This document shows, one piece after another, positions 17,911-26,374 of a DNA stretch of 64,000 nt. The notes beneath the pieces were generated by a model. That model was not told the origin of the DNA and did no database searches. It was given only the letters and a program-made list of their open reading frames with translations. A program made the translations under genes and the position numbers. The first letter of the stretch is position 1, and each line of letters starts with the position of its first letter. The stretch comes from Janthinobacterium silvisoli (GTDB lineage: Bacteria > Pseudomonadota > Gammaproteobacteria > Burkholderiales > Burkholderiaceae_D): contig NZ_JACHCL010000006.1 of the NCBI RefSeq assembly GCF_014200725.1, positions 62,001 through 126,000 of the forward strand. The letters run 5' to 3'.

Positions 17911-19116
17911 ATGCGCAAGCAATTTTCCTTGAGTTCCCAAAGCTGGCCTTGCCTGCTACTGGTTTGCTGCCTCGGCTTGCTGGCCGCTTGCGGTGGCGGA
18001 CATCACGACCACCCTCCGGGCACGGGGCCCACGCCCACGCCGCTGGCGCTTGCCCTGCAACCGGTCGCCAGCGGCTTGAGTTCCCCCATCTTCCTCACGG
18101 CGCCGCCAGGCGATAGCCGTCTGTTCATCGTCGAACGTCAAGGCCGCATCCGTATCGTCGACCATGGCAATCTGCTGACCACGCCCTTCCTCGACATCAG
18201 CGCGTTGACCACCAATGATGGCGAACGGGGGCTGCTGTCGATCGCCTTTCACCCGCAATACGCCAGCAATGGCTATTTCTTTATCTATTACACGAATTTG
18301 GCCGGCGATATCGTCATCGAACGGCGGCAGGTGTCGGCCGGTAACGCCAACCTGGCCGATCCTTTATCCGCACTGACCATACTTACCATCGCTCACCCCA
18401 CATTCAACAACCACTACGGCGGCCTGCTCAGTTTTGGCCCGGACGGCTATCTGTATGCGGGCACGGGCGATGGGGGCAGCGGCGGCGATCCGCCCGGCAA
18501 TGCACAAAATACGAATGTGCTGTTAGGAAAACTGCTGCGCATCGATGTCAACAACAGTAGCGTGGCCCAGCCTTACGCCATTCCGGCTGGTAATCCCTTC
18601 GCCGGATCGGCTGGCCAGCGCGGCGAAATCTGGGCCTATGGCTTGCGCAATCCATGGCGCTACGCCTTCGACGTGCCGGCCCAGCTGTTGTATATCGCTG
18701 ACGTGGGGCAAGCCAGGGTGGAAGAGGTCGATGTCAGCCCGGTGGGCCAGGCTGGCAACAACTATGGCTGGAACATCATGGAAGGCAACTTGTGCTACAA
18801 CAGCAGCACATGCAGCCAGGCGGGGCTGGTCTTGCCCGTGATCACCTATGGTCATGACAGCGCGGGTGGCTGCTCGATCACGGGAGGTTATGTGTACCGC
18901 GGCACGGCCTTGCCGGAATTGACAGGGCAATACCTGTATTCCGATTATTGCAACGGCTGGCTGAAAAGCTTTAGCTACAGCAATGGCACGGCATCGCCAG
19001 TGACGGACTGGGGCATCACGAATGTGGGCAATATTTTATCTTTTGGCCAAGATGCCCAGAACGAGCTATATATGCTCAGTGGTACGGGTACGGTTTACCG
19101 GATTGCGCGCAAGTAA
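17911..19116 (+). CDS. PQQ-dependent sugar dehydrogenase (GSDH family) lipoprotein
   Basis: A 401-residue exported protein. The signal peptide ends in a lipobox (LLAACGGG), so it is probably lipid-anchored; a His/Pro/Gly-rich linker (GGGHHDHPPGTGPTPTP) follows. The mature domain has glucose/sorbosone dehydrogenase beta-propeller motifs: LFIVERQGRIRIVD, DGERGLLSIAFHPQY, NHYGGLLSFGPDGYLYAGTGDGGSGGDP, GEIWAYGLRNPWRYAFD and NYGWNIMEG. Such proteins bind PQQ and oxidise sugars, or are structural homologues of unknown activity. GGAG lies ahead of the ATG. It is divergent from frmA across a 273-bp gap. Confidence 0.88.
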   Translation: MRKQFSLSSQSWPCLLLVCCLGLLAACGGGHHDHPPGTGPTPTPLALALQPVASGLSSPIFLTAPPGDSRLFIVERQGRIRIVDHGNLLTTPFLDISALTTNDGERGLLSIAFHPQYASNGYFFIYYTNLAGDIVIERRQVSAGNANLADPLSALTILTIAHPTFNNHYGGLLSFGPDGYLYAGTGDGGSGGDPPGNAQNTNVLLGKLLRIDVNNSSVAQPYAIPAGNPFAGSAGQRGEIWAYGLRNPWRYAFDVPAQLLYIADVGQARVEEVDVSPVGQAGNNYGWNIMEGNLCYNSSTCSQAGLVLPVITYGHDSAGGCSITGGYVYRGTALPELTGQYLYSDYCNGWLKSFSYSNGTASPVTDWGITNVGNILSFGQDAQNELYMLSGTGTVYRIARK

Positions 19117-19219
19117 ATGGTAGGGATGGCATGCGCCAGGGTGTTTTTCGATGGAATTCGTGGAACCGGCTAAAATTAACTTTTTAGCCGCGCTTTGCGC
19201 ACTAGCTCAAGAGAATACT

Positions 19220-19663
19220 ATGGCCCGTTTGAAACTTGAATTTCCTGAAGACCAATACTGCTATTCGTCGCAATTGACTGTACGCACGACGGACATCAAC
19301 GCAGGCAATCATCTCGGCAACGATTCCATGATTTCCATGATTTCCGAAGCCCGCGCGCGCTTTCTGTTTGAATTTGGCGTGCGCGATATCGAAGCGGACG
19401 GCACCGGCATTATCGTCACCGACCTGGCCACCACCTATCGCGCCGAAGCCCATGCGCGCGACCAGCTGCTATTTGAAGTGGGCGTCATGGACTTCAATAA
19501 ATATGGCGGCGACATTACTTTCCGCATCACGCGCCCACGCGACAATACCCTGATCGCCATGGCCAAGTCAGGCTTTGTGTTTTTCAACTACAAGCTCAGC
19601 CAGGTGGTGCCGATGCCGGAAGATTTCGGCAGCAAGTTTCCACAGGTGAACTGGGTCGATTAA
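19220..19663 (+). CDS. Hotdog-fold acyl-CoA thioesterase
   Basis: A 147-residue protein of the 4-hydroxybenzoyl-CoA thioesterase type. The motif TVRTTDINAGNHLGNDSMISMISEARARFLFEFG matches the active-site strand-helix of this family (D-x-N-x-x-G-H). It should hydrolyse acyl-CoA esters; chain-length preference is unknown. The ATG at 19220 was chosen because the frame upstream reads through promoter-like sequence. Convergent with the DUF3016 gene. Cytoplasmic. Confidence 0.82.
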   Translation: MARLKLEFPEDQYCYSSQLTVRTTDINAGNHLGNDSMISMISEARARFLFEFGVRDIEADGTGIIVTDLATTYRAEAHARDQLLFEVGVMDFNKYGGDITFRITRPRDNTLIAMAKSGFVFFNYKLSQVVPMPEDFGSKFPQVNWVD

Positions 19664-19703
19664 AACCGCAGGCCTTGGCCAGATGGCGCGCCTGGCAGCC
19701 AGA

Positions 19704-20201
19704 CTACCGCTTTGCCTGGGCATCGATGCCGAAGGTATTGGTGAACCAGTCATCGATCATCAATTTTTCATAGCGCAAGCGGTCACCGCTGGAATAACGG
19801 TTGATGCGGCTCAGGTATGACATGTCGGACAAGGACGAGTCGGCGCTGCTGATCACCTTGCCATTCTGTTCCAGCACATAATGCAGGCGTATACGCGGCC
19901 AGTCGACACGGCCATTCATGACGCGGATATCGCTGATACCGCGCAGGCGTGGATCTTCCCGGCCGGCCAGGTCGATATCAGTAATGTTGATCTGCAGGTT
20001 TTGGCCTGCCGGCAGTTTCTTGCCCAGTTGCTCGAAATGCGCCGTCAAGTCTTTCAAGACGCTGTCACGCTGGCTTTGGTCAAAAGGCAAGTCAGTAAAT
20101 TGATCAGGCTTGTCATACTGCACCTGCGTATCGGCCCAGGCAGCGCTGGTGGCCAGCAAGACCATGCCCGCGAACAGGGTGCGCGTCAACTTCTTGTTCA
20201 T
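19704..20201 (-). CDS. DUF3016 periplasmic protein
   Basis: A 165-residue protein with a signal peptide (MNKKLTRTLFAGMVLLATSAAWA) and a mature part characteristic of DUF3016: VQYDKPDQFTDLPFD near the start, then NITDIDLAGRED, RVDWPRIRLHYVLEQNGKV and DMSYLSRINRYSSGDRLRYEKLMIDDWF. Function is unknown. The start at 20201 follows AAGGGA; an extension upstream is in frame but precedes the signal peptide. Confidence 0.85.
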   Translation of the reverse strand: MNKKLTRTLFAGMVLLATSAAWADTQVQYDKPDQFTDLPFDQSQRDSVLKDLTAHFEQLGKKLPAGQNLQINITDIDLAGREDPRLRGISDIRVMNGRVDWPRIRLHYVLEQNGKVISSADSSLSDMSYLSRINRYSSGDRLRYEKLMIDDWFTNTFGIDAQAKR

Positions 20202-20633
20202 GATGATCCCTTTCAAGGAATTCGGTGGCACGCATGCCACCTCAGTTCTTTAAACTACGCTTTACTATAAACGCATCTTCCCCATCTTTTTGCAAAATTC
20301 ATACCTTGTTACGATCTTTCTGGTCAGCTTACACAATTTCCCACACACACGCTTTTTTACAGTTTCATTAGCAATATTAATCAAAATAAAGTATTGTCTT
20401 GAAAATATAGTTGCCTAAGCGATAAAATAAAAATGCTGTCAAATCAAGGTTTTTAAACTCAGCCTTACATGCAGCAGGACATGCATTATTGCCTGTTGTT
20501 AATACTTAGCTGTCAGTCTACAATCGACAAAATGCGCCCGAAAAACGCGCAACGCCGGTAGTGGCGCACAGGAATTCCTGGCGCAGGGCGTCTTGCATTG
20601 CGTCAGTTATGCCTTTTAGCGGAACTCGCCCTC
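20202..20633. other. AT-rich divergent intergenic region
   Basis: About 430 bases between the leftward DUF3016 gene and the rightward HD-GYP gene, notably AT-rich from 20270 to 20520. It contains one good promoter (20496-20524) and, by position, the DUF3016 promoter. I see no gene in it. Confidence 0.6.
20496..20524 (+). promoter_or_regulatory. Sigma-70 promoter for the HD-GYP regulator
   Basis: TTGTTA (20496-20501) and TACAAT (20519-20524) are separated by exactly 17 bases, close to the -35/-10 consensus. Transcription would begin near 20531, about 100 bases before the ATG. Confidence 0.55.
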
Positions 20634-22139
20634 ATGTCTTTTTTGTCTTCAGCATCGCCCAAGTTACCTCCCTGGAAAGTCTTGCTCGTCGATGACGAAC
20701 CGGACATCCATGACATCACTGAACTGACACTGAGCCGCTTCCGCCTGGAAGGCCGCGCTCTCAGCTTCCTGCACGCCTACAGCGGAGCAGAAGCCAAGCA
20801 GGTGCTGGCACGCGAAAACGATATTGCGCTGGTGTTTCTCGACGTGGTGATGGAGCGCGAAGACAGCGGCCTGGAAGTGGCGCGCTGGATGCGCGAAGAG
20901 CTGGGCAACCGCTTTACGCGCATCGTGCTGCGCACCGGACAACCCGGCCAGGCGCCCGAGGAGCGTGTGATCGTCAATTACGACATCAACGACTACAAGG
21001 AAAAAACCGAGCTCGACCGCACCAAGCTGTTCACCACCACCTTTGCCGCCCTGCGCGCCTACCGCGACATCATGAAGGTCGAGGAAGCGCGCCTGGCCCA
21101 GCTCAATTACCGCGAAGGCCTGGAGCGCGTCATCGCCGCTTCCGCCCACATCTTCAAGCAGCGTAATCTGCGCGACTTCGCCAGCGGCCTGCTGCAGCAA
21201 GTCGTCGCCCTGCTGCGCCTGGAAACGAGCATGCTGCTGCGCCTGCGCGGCGCCAGCGCGATTACGGGCGAGCAAGACTATGAAATCCTCGCGCAGATCG
21301 GCGATACGGACGACGGCATCCTCAGCCCTGCCCTGCTGTCGCAGCTGGACGATGCCAAGAGCAATAAAATCTCGCGCCTGCAAGGCGATACCTATGTCGG
21401 CTACTTTCCTAACAGCAGCGGCAAGGCGTCCTTGCTGGTGCTCAAGGGCGTGGAAGAAATTTCCGACCTCGACGCGCAGCTGCTGGAAGTGTTTTGTTCG
21501 GGCGTGGCGATCGCCTTCGACAATATCCTGCTGACCCAGGAAATCACCGATACCCAGGCGGAATTGATCCTGCGCCTGGGCGACGTGGTCGAATCGCGTT
21601 CTCACGAAGGCGGCAACCACGTGCGCCGCATGGCCGAAGTGTGCCAGCTGCTGGCGCAGGCGTCCGGCATGTCCGACGAAGAAACCATGGTGCTGCGCCA
21701 CGCGGCACCGATGCACGACATTGGCAAGATTTCCACGCCCGACGCGGTGCTGCTGAAACCGGGCAAGCTTGATGCCGCCGAATGGGAAATCATGAAACAG
21801 CATCCGACGGTGGGCATGTCCATCCTCGACGGCTCGCAGCGCCCGCTGTTGAAGGCAGCCGCCGTGATCGCCCACCAGCACCATGAAAAATTCGACGGCA
21901 GCGGCTACCCGCAGGGCTTGGCCGGCGAACACATCCACAAATACGCGCGCATCGCCGCCGTCGCCGACGTGTTCGACGCACTGATGCACAAACGTTGCTA
22001 CAAGGATGCCTGGCCCTTGGAAAGAGTCGTCAGCTACCTGCGCGAAGTCAGCGGGAGCCACCTGGACCCGCAATATGTGGAATTGCTGATAGCCAATCTG
22101 GATCAGGCCTTGGCGCTGAATCAACGCTTCCCGGACTAG
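20634..22139 (+). CDS. Response regulator with DUF3369 and HD-GYP phosphodiesterase domains
   Basis: A 501-residue cyclic-di-GMP phosphodiesterase controlled by phosphorylation. The receiver domain (15-145) has the acidic pair Asp20/Asp21 and phosphoacceptor Asp70 (LVFLDVVM). The middle, about 170-310, is a GAF-like DUF3369 sensor. The C-terminal HD-GYP domain is complete: HD at His361-Asp362 (MHDIGKI) and HHEKFDGSGYPQGL at 416-429. It should hydrolyse c-di-GMP and so favour motility over biofilm. A sigma-70 promoter lies upstream. The ATG at 20634 is preferred to an in-frame TTG. The partner kinase may be elsewhere. Confidence 0.94.
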   Translation: MSFLSSASPKLPPWKVLLVDDEPDIHDITELTLSRFRLEGRALSFLHAYSGAEAKQVLARENDIALVFLDVVMEREDSGLEVARWMREELGNRFTRIVLRTGQPGQAPEERVIVNYDINDYKEKTELDRTKLFTTTFAALRAYRDIMKVEEARLAQLNYREGLERVIAASAHIFKQRNLRDFASGLLQQVVALLRLETSMLLRLRGASAITGEQDYEILAQIGDTDDGILSPALLSQLDDAKSNKISRLQGDTYVGYFPNSSGKASLLVLKGVEEISDLDAQLLEVFCSGVAIAFDNILLTQEITDTQAELILRLGDVVESRSHEGGNHVRRMAEVCQLLAQASGMSDEETMVLRHAAPMHDIGKISTPDAVLLKPGKLDAAEWEIMKQHPTVGMSILDGSQRPLLKAAAVIAHQHHEKFDGSGYPQGLAGEHIHKYARIAAVADVFDALMHKRCYKDAWPLERVVSYLREVSGSHLDPQYVELLIANLDQALALNQRFPD

Positions 22140-22552
22140 CCGGGACTGCCCGGATACGTAAGCCAGGCGCAGCACGGGCAATGCAGCCACGGCTGATCTC
22201 GTCACGCACAGCTTGCAAAAGTGGAGGGAATCGGCGAACGTCGGCAATTGGCCAAGAGGCAGTTTGAACGCTGTTGCGTCCCTTGGTTGTAGGCGTTGTG
22301 CCGTTCTTGGCGGATGCTTTGACAGTACAAAAAAGCGCAAGGCCGCGTGGCTCTCGTCTTTCATGCGATCCGTTTTGCACGCATTTCACAGACTGCATTC
22401 GAACTGGGTATGCGGGCAGTTCATTCTGCACCGTCAATCCGGAAGACTCCGCTTTGTGATGATGACGCTGCTTACGGCCAGAAGCCGACGCTCCTAACGA
22501 CAGTTTAAACTTTTGACTCATTCACTGACCACCCTGATCGGACCACACTACT
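22140..22552. other. 413-bp stretch without a convincing gene
   Basis: No open frame here has a ribosome-binding site or recognisable protein. A short stem (CCCGG-actag-CCGGG, 22130-22144) overlaps the end of the HD-GYP gene and could help termination. Base and codon composition is more even than in neighbouring genes, which suggests decayed or imported sequence. Confidence 0.45.
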
Positions 22553-23794
22553 ATGTTCTTCCGTCTCGCCTTCCTTGCCGCCACCCTGACGCTCGGCGTC
22601 GCCGATTCGGCCGTCGCCGATACCGCCGTCCTTGAAAAACTCACAGCTAACCGGCTCGCTATCACTGTTGACAAAGGCACGTTATCGGGACCCGGTGCGG
22701 CACTGCTGCTGCAGGCTTCGCGCCAGGCGCAGTACGTTCTCCTCGGCGAGGATCACGGTGTCGCCGAGATCGCCCAGTTCTCATCCGCCTACTTCAATGC
22801 CTTGCCCCCTGCCGGCTTCACGACCTTGGTAGCTGAAAATGGTCCAGCCGTGACGAGCGCGCTCGAAGGGATGCTCAAGGGCGCCGACGCGGTTACTGCT
22901 ATCGCCAGATTCAACGCCACCTATCCGGACTCCGTTGCTTTCTACACCATGCGCCAGGAAGCAGAGATGCTGGCCGGCTTTGCCGTGGCCGCAGGACCGC
23001 GCTTCGAGCAGTGGGGCATCGATCAGGAATTCGTGGGTGCGGCCAAATACCTGATCAACCTGATGCTGGCCCAGCCGGTTAATCCGGCCGCCCGCGCGAA
23101 GCTGGAAGCCTTGCGTCAAATGGAAGCTGTCGCGTCTCAAAAGGCGGCAGCCACCGGCAATCCCTTTGAGTACTTCATGCTATCGGCCTCAACCGAGGAA
23201 CTGACCTCGTTGCGCCCGCTACTTGCTGGCCCCAAAGAGAAAACCGCGCTAGGCCTGCTCGATGCATTGCTGGCCACCCGCGCCATCTATCAGAAAAGCG
23301 CCTCTCAAGTGCCCGGCGATCGCGACCTATCCAACCGCTTACGTTTGACGCTGTTAAAGCGGACCCTGGAAACCCGGCTCGGCATGCAAGAGCAAAAACT
23401 GGTGGTCAAGGTCGGCGCAAATCACGCATACAAGGGTATTAATCCACTCAACAATCGTGACATTGGCAACTTTCTGGCTGAACGCGCCGAAGGCCACGGC
23501 CATACCTCGCTGCACCTGATCGTGCTGGCGGCGAAGGGTACGCAACTGAGATTCGCGGGCGCGGGCAAGCCATATCAGCCGGCACCAATCGAACTTGACA
23601 GCTCGGCCTTCAAGCTGCTGGCCAGTGCAGGCGCCACCGACGGCAGTTGGTCTCTATTTGATCTGCGGTCACTGCGGCCAGGCTCGCGCAAACTGGCGGG
23701 GGGCGACATTGAAATGTTTAACCTGATCAACGGCTACGACTTTGCCCTGATGATCCCCGAAGGCAGCGCTTCTGCGCAGCTCGTGACACCGTAG
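22553..23794 (+). CDS. Secreted EreA/ChaN-like protein of unknown function
   Basis: A 413-residue protein with a signal peptide (MFFRLAFLAATLTLGVADSAVA). The mature part has YVLLGEDHGVAEIAQF, then FTTLVAENGP, and late KVGANHAYKG. This arrangement of G-E-x-H, a following strand ending in E, and a C-terminal conserved His resembles erythromycin-esterase-like and ChaN/TIKI-type domains. The exact family is uncertain and I do not claim antibiotic resistance. The ribosome-binding site is weak. Codon use is less GC-biased than in neighbours, hinting at transfer. Confidence 0.6.
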   Translation: MFFRLAFLAATLTLGVADSAVADTAVLEKLTANRLAITVDKGTLSGPGAALLLQASRQAQYVLLGEDHGVAEIAQFSSAYFNALPPAGFTTLVAENGPAVTSALEGMLKGADAVTAIARFNATYPDSVAFYTMRQEAEMLAGFAVAAGPRFEQWGIDQEFVGAAKYLINLMLAQPVNPAARAKLEALRQMEAVASQKAAATGNPFEYFMLSASTEELTSLRPLLAGPKEKTALGLLDALLATRAIYQKSASQVPGDRDLSNRLRLTLLKRTLETRLGMQEQKLVVKVGANHAYKGINPLNNRDIGNFLAERAEGHGHTSLHLIVLAAKGTQLRFAGAGKPYQPAPIELDSSAFKLLASAGATDGSWSLFDLRSLRPGSRKLAGGDIEMFNLINGYDFALMIPEGSASAQLVTP

Positions 23795-23836
23795 AAGGAG
23801 TGGAGGGCATCTCAATAATTTCAATAAAAAGGTTCT

Positions 23837-24009
23837 ATGAGCGATTCACCCGACAAAAAACATGGCAAATTCATAGGCGTTGGCATTTGTTTAGGAATAG
23901 CGATTGGATGTGGAATTGGCGTCGCGATCGGCAATCTTGCTTAGGCATTGGTCCGGGGATCGCAATTGGAGTTGTTATCGGCGCCTTAATGTCGAAGTCC
24001 CGGCGCTAA
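23837..24009 (+). pseudogene. Frameshifted glycine-zipper membrane microprotein
   Basis: An ATG at 23837, seven bases after AAAAAGG, opens MSDSPDKKHGKFIGVGICLG and continues as IAIGCGIGVAIGNLA before a TAG at 23942. In the next frame, starting at 23941, the sequence continues seamlessly as LGIGPGIAIGVVIGALMSKSRR to TAA at 24009. Together these give a 57-residue protein with two GxxxG-rich helices and a basic end, a common pattern of small bacterial membrane proteins. One base appears lost near 23939-23942 (TT where TTT would restore the frame). It could be a real frameshift, an assembly error, or programmed frameshifting. Confidence 0.6.
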
Positions 24010-24234
24010 TAGCCAAGTGCCCCTGGCCGATACGCATACCAGCAAAACATGCTTTGGCCCAAGACGTCAAGCTGGGTGCTACGGGCCAAGCGGGCCTGAA
24101 AAATGTCGAGGGCAAGGCGCGGCGACGCAGACAGTACGCATGTACGGCAAGGAAGCTGCAACGCTGCCATCGGCACTGTCTCTGGCCCACATCTCAGGCC
24201 CGCGTCTCCGGCCCGCTGTTCAGGCTCCAAAATT

Positions 24235-26178
24235 TCAAGCACTCTTGGGTTCTAAAGGAAATCTGATCTTGTAGTGCAAGCCCATCCCCGGTGCGCTGAC
24301 GACTTTTACCGTGCCGCCCAGCGGACCCGTCACCAGGTTGTACAGGATGTGCGCGCCCAGGCCGCTGCCGCCGGAACCCCTTTTGGTCGTGAAGAAGGGA
24401 TCGAACAGCTGGCCAAGGGTAGCGCTGTCCATGCCCAGGCCGTCGTCGCTGTAATCGAGCGCCAGCATGTCGCCCTCGCTCCGGGCGCTGAGCGTGATCT
24501 TGCCCGGTTCGCCTTCCGCAAAACCATGTACCAGTGAATTGACCACCATATTGGTGACGATTTGCGAGACGGCGCCCGGATAGCTGCGCAAGTGCAACTC
24601 GGTAGCGCAATCGATCTCCACCGTCACGGGCTTGCCTTTCAGCTTGGGCTGCAGCGACAGCAGCACTTCATCGAGATATTTGCGCAAGTTAAAACTGCGC
24701 AGCTCGTCCGACGACTGGTCCACCGCCACCTGTTTAAAGCTGCGCACCAGCGCGGCCGCGCGCTGGGTATTGGTGGTCATGATGCGCAGGGTCTGGTCGA
24801 TGATGCCAAAAAATTGCTGCAAGCCATCTTCATCAAGCTGGCCGGCCGCCAGGTCTTCACGCGTCAGTTTCAGCTCTTGCACCAGATGGCTGGTAGCCGT
24901 CACGCAGATGCCCAGCGGGGTATTGATTTCATGGGCGACACCGGCCACCAGACGGCCCAGCGAAGCAAGTTTTTCCTGGCGCACCAGTTCCGATTGCGCT
25001 TCCTTGAGTGCGCTCAAGGCGCTGTTCAGCGCGGCATTCTGTTCTTCCAGCGCTTCCTTGGCCTGGCGCATGGCCACGTCAGCTTGCATGCGCGCAATCG
25101 CCACCGCCACGTGGCTGGCCATAAAGGCCAGCACGTCCAGTTCGGCCTGGCCATACACGACGGAGGCGTCATAGCTTTGCACGATGATCACGCCATAAGC
25201 ACGCTCGCCCAGCAGCATGGGCGCGCCCATCCAGCTGGCGATGCCCACATTGCCCAAGGGTTCATTCATCTCGCCGCTGGCCACCAGTGCTGCATAGCTG
25301 TCTGCATCCAACAGGCAAGCTTGGCGGCGCGCCAGGATATAGGAACTCATGCCGATGCCGTAATGGAAGCGCTTGACAGGCGCCTGCGCATCTTTTTCAT
25401 CGACAAAATACGGAATCGTGATGTCCTTGCTGTCCGGGTGATACAAGGCGATCAGGAAGTTTTTCGCCGTCACCAGTTCGCTGATGATGAGATGCAGGCG
25501 TGCATACAGGGTGCCGGCGTCCGAGGCCTGCGCCGATAGATTCGCGATTTCATACAGCGCATGCTGCAGGTTTTCCGCGCGCCGCCGTTCAGCCACTTCA
25601 TGCGCCAGCAGGGCCGTGCGCTCCTGCACCGCTTTTTCCAGCCGGTCCATGCTTTGCATGCCTTGCAGCGCGCTCGACACATGGGTCGCGATCAGCGCAA
25701 ACAGGGCCTGGTCTTCATCGCTGAAACGGTGCTCGGCGGTATAACTCTGGATCACGATGGCGCCCAGCGCCTGGTGCTGCTGGTCCAGCAGCGGACAGCC
25801 TATCCAGTGCTCGGCGGCCGTGCCACCACCCCAGGAGCCGCCATCGATGGCGCGCATGGCTTCGTCGCCGGCCGACATCACCAGTTGCTTGCGGTTCACG
25901 ATCACCCATGCCGTGGGCGACTGCGCGGCGCTGGCCAGGCGCACGCCGGCATCCGGCAACGGCGAGGCGTCGAATTCGTCGACAAAATACGGAAAGCGCA
26001 CCAGGCCATCGTCATGGTCGCTCAAGGCCACATAAAAATTGGCCGCATACATGATGCGTCCCAGCGCCGCGTGCACGGCTTGCAGGAATTCTGAGATATC
26101 GCTGCACGTGCTGGAGCGCTGCCCGATTTCCAGCAAAACAGTTTGAACGGCTTCGAGGCGGCTGAGACGGCTTTCCAT
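24235..26178 (-). CDS. GAF-GAF sensor histidine kinase
   Basis: A 647-residue soluble kinase. Two GAF domains (about 20-175 and 205-365) share PYFVDE and IV-QSY segments and are probably duplicated. A coiled coil (370-405) leads to the HisKA-type dimerisation helix with phosphoacceptor His416 (VAGVAHEINTPLG). The ATPase domain has the N box (VTNMVVNSLVHGF), G1 (DYSDDGLGMD), F box (FDPFFTTK) and G2 (GGSGLGAHI). No membrane segment is seen, so it senses a cytoplasmic signal. No response regulator is adjacent; the HD-GYP regulator at 20.6 kb is on the opposite strand and is only a speculative partner. Confidence 0.93.
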   Translation of the reverse strand: MESRLSRLEAVQTVLLEIGQRSSTCSDISEFLQAVHAALGRIMYAANFYVALSDHDDGLVRFPYFVDEFDASPLPDAGVRLASAAQSPTAWVIVNRKQLVMSAGDEAMRAIDGGSWGGGTAAEHWIGCPLLDQQHQALGAIVIQSYTAEHRFSDEDQALFALIATHVSSALQGMQSMDRLEKAVQERTALLAHEVAERRRAENLQHALYEIANLSAQASDAGTLYARLHLIISELVTAKNFLIALYHPDSKDITIPYFVDEKDAQAPVKRFHYGIGMSSYILARRQACLLDADSYAALVASGEMNEPLGNVGIASWMGAPMLLGERAYGVIIVQSYDASVVYGQAELDVLAFMASHVAVAIARMQADVAMRQAKEALEEQNAALNSALSALKEAQSELVRQEKLASLGRLVAGVAHEINTPLGICVTATSHLVQELKLTREDLAAGQLDEDGLQQFFGIIDQTLRIMTTNTQRAAALVRSFKQVAVDQSSDELRSFNLRKYLDEVLLSLQPKLKGKPVTVEIDCATELHLRSYPGAVSQIVTNMVVNSLVHGFAEGEPGKITLSARSEGDMLALDYSDDGLGMDSATLGQLFDPFFTTKRGSGGSGLGAHILYNLVTGPLGGTVKVVSAPGMGLHYKIRFPLEPKSA

Positions 26179-26374
26179 GCTGATCCTTGTACTGACTTGT
26201 TTGCCTGCTTATATTGCTTTATGTACACATATTGAGCGCATAGTAGCAGTTCAATTCCCGCTTGGCACCACTAAAAGGCAAGTCCTGACAATTACTATGC
26301 GCACACATTTGCCAGCCAGGCCAGACAGTGGCAGACTAGGCACCCTCTAACGACCAGCCCCACTTCCTTCCCCC

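Noticed and set aside
22048-22521. A 157-codon minus-strand frame over the gap after the HD-GYP gene
   Set aside because: It overlaps the end of the HD-GYP gene, lacks a ribosome-binding site and matches nothing I know.
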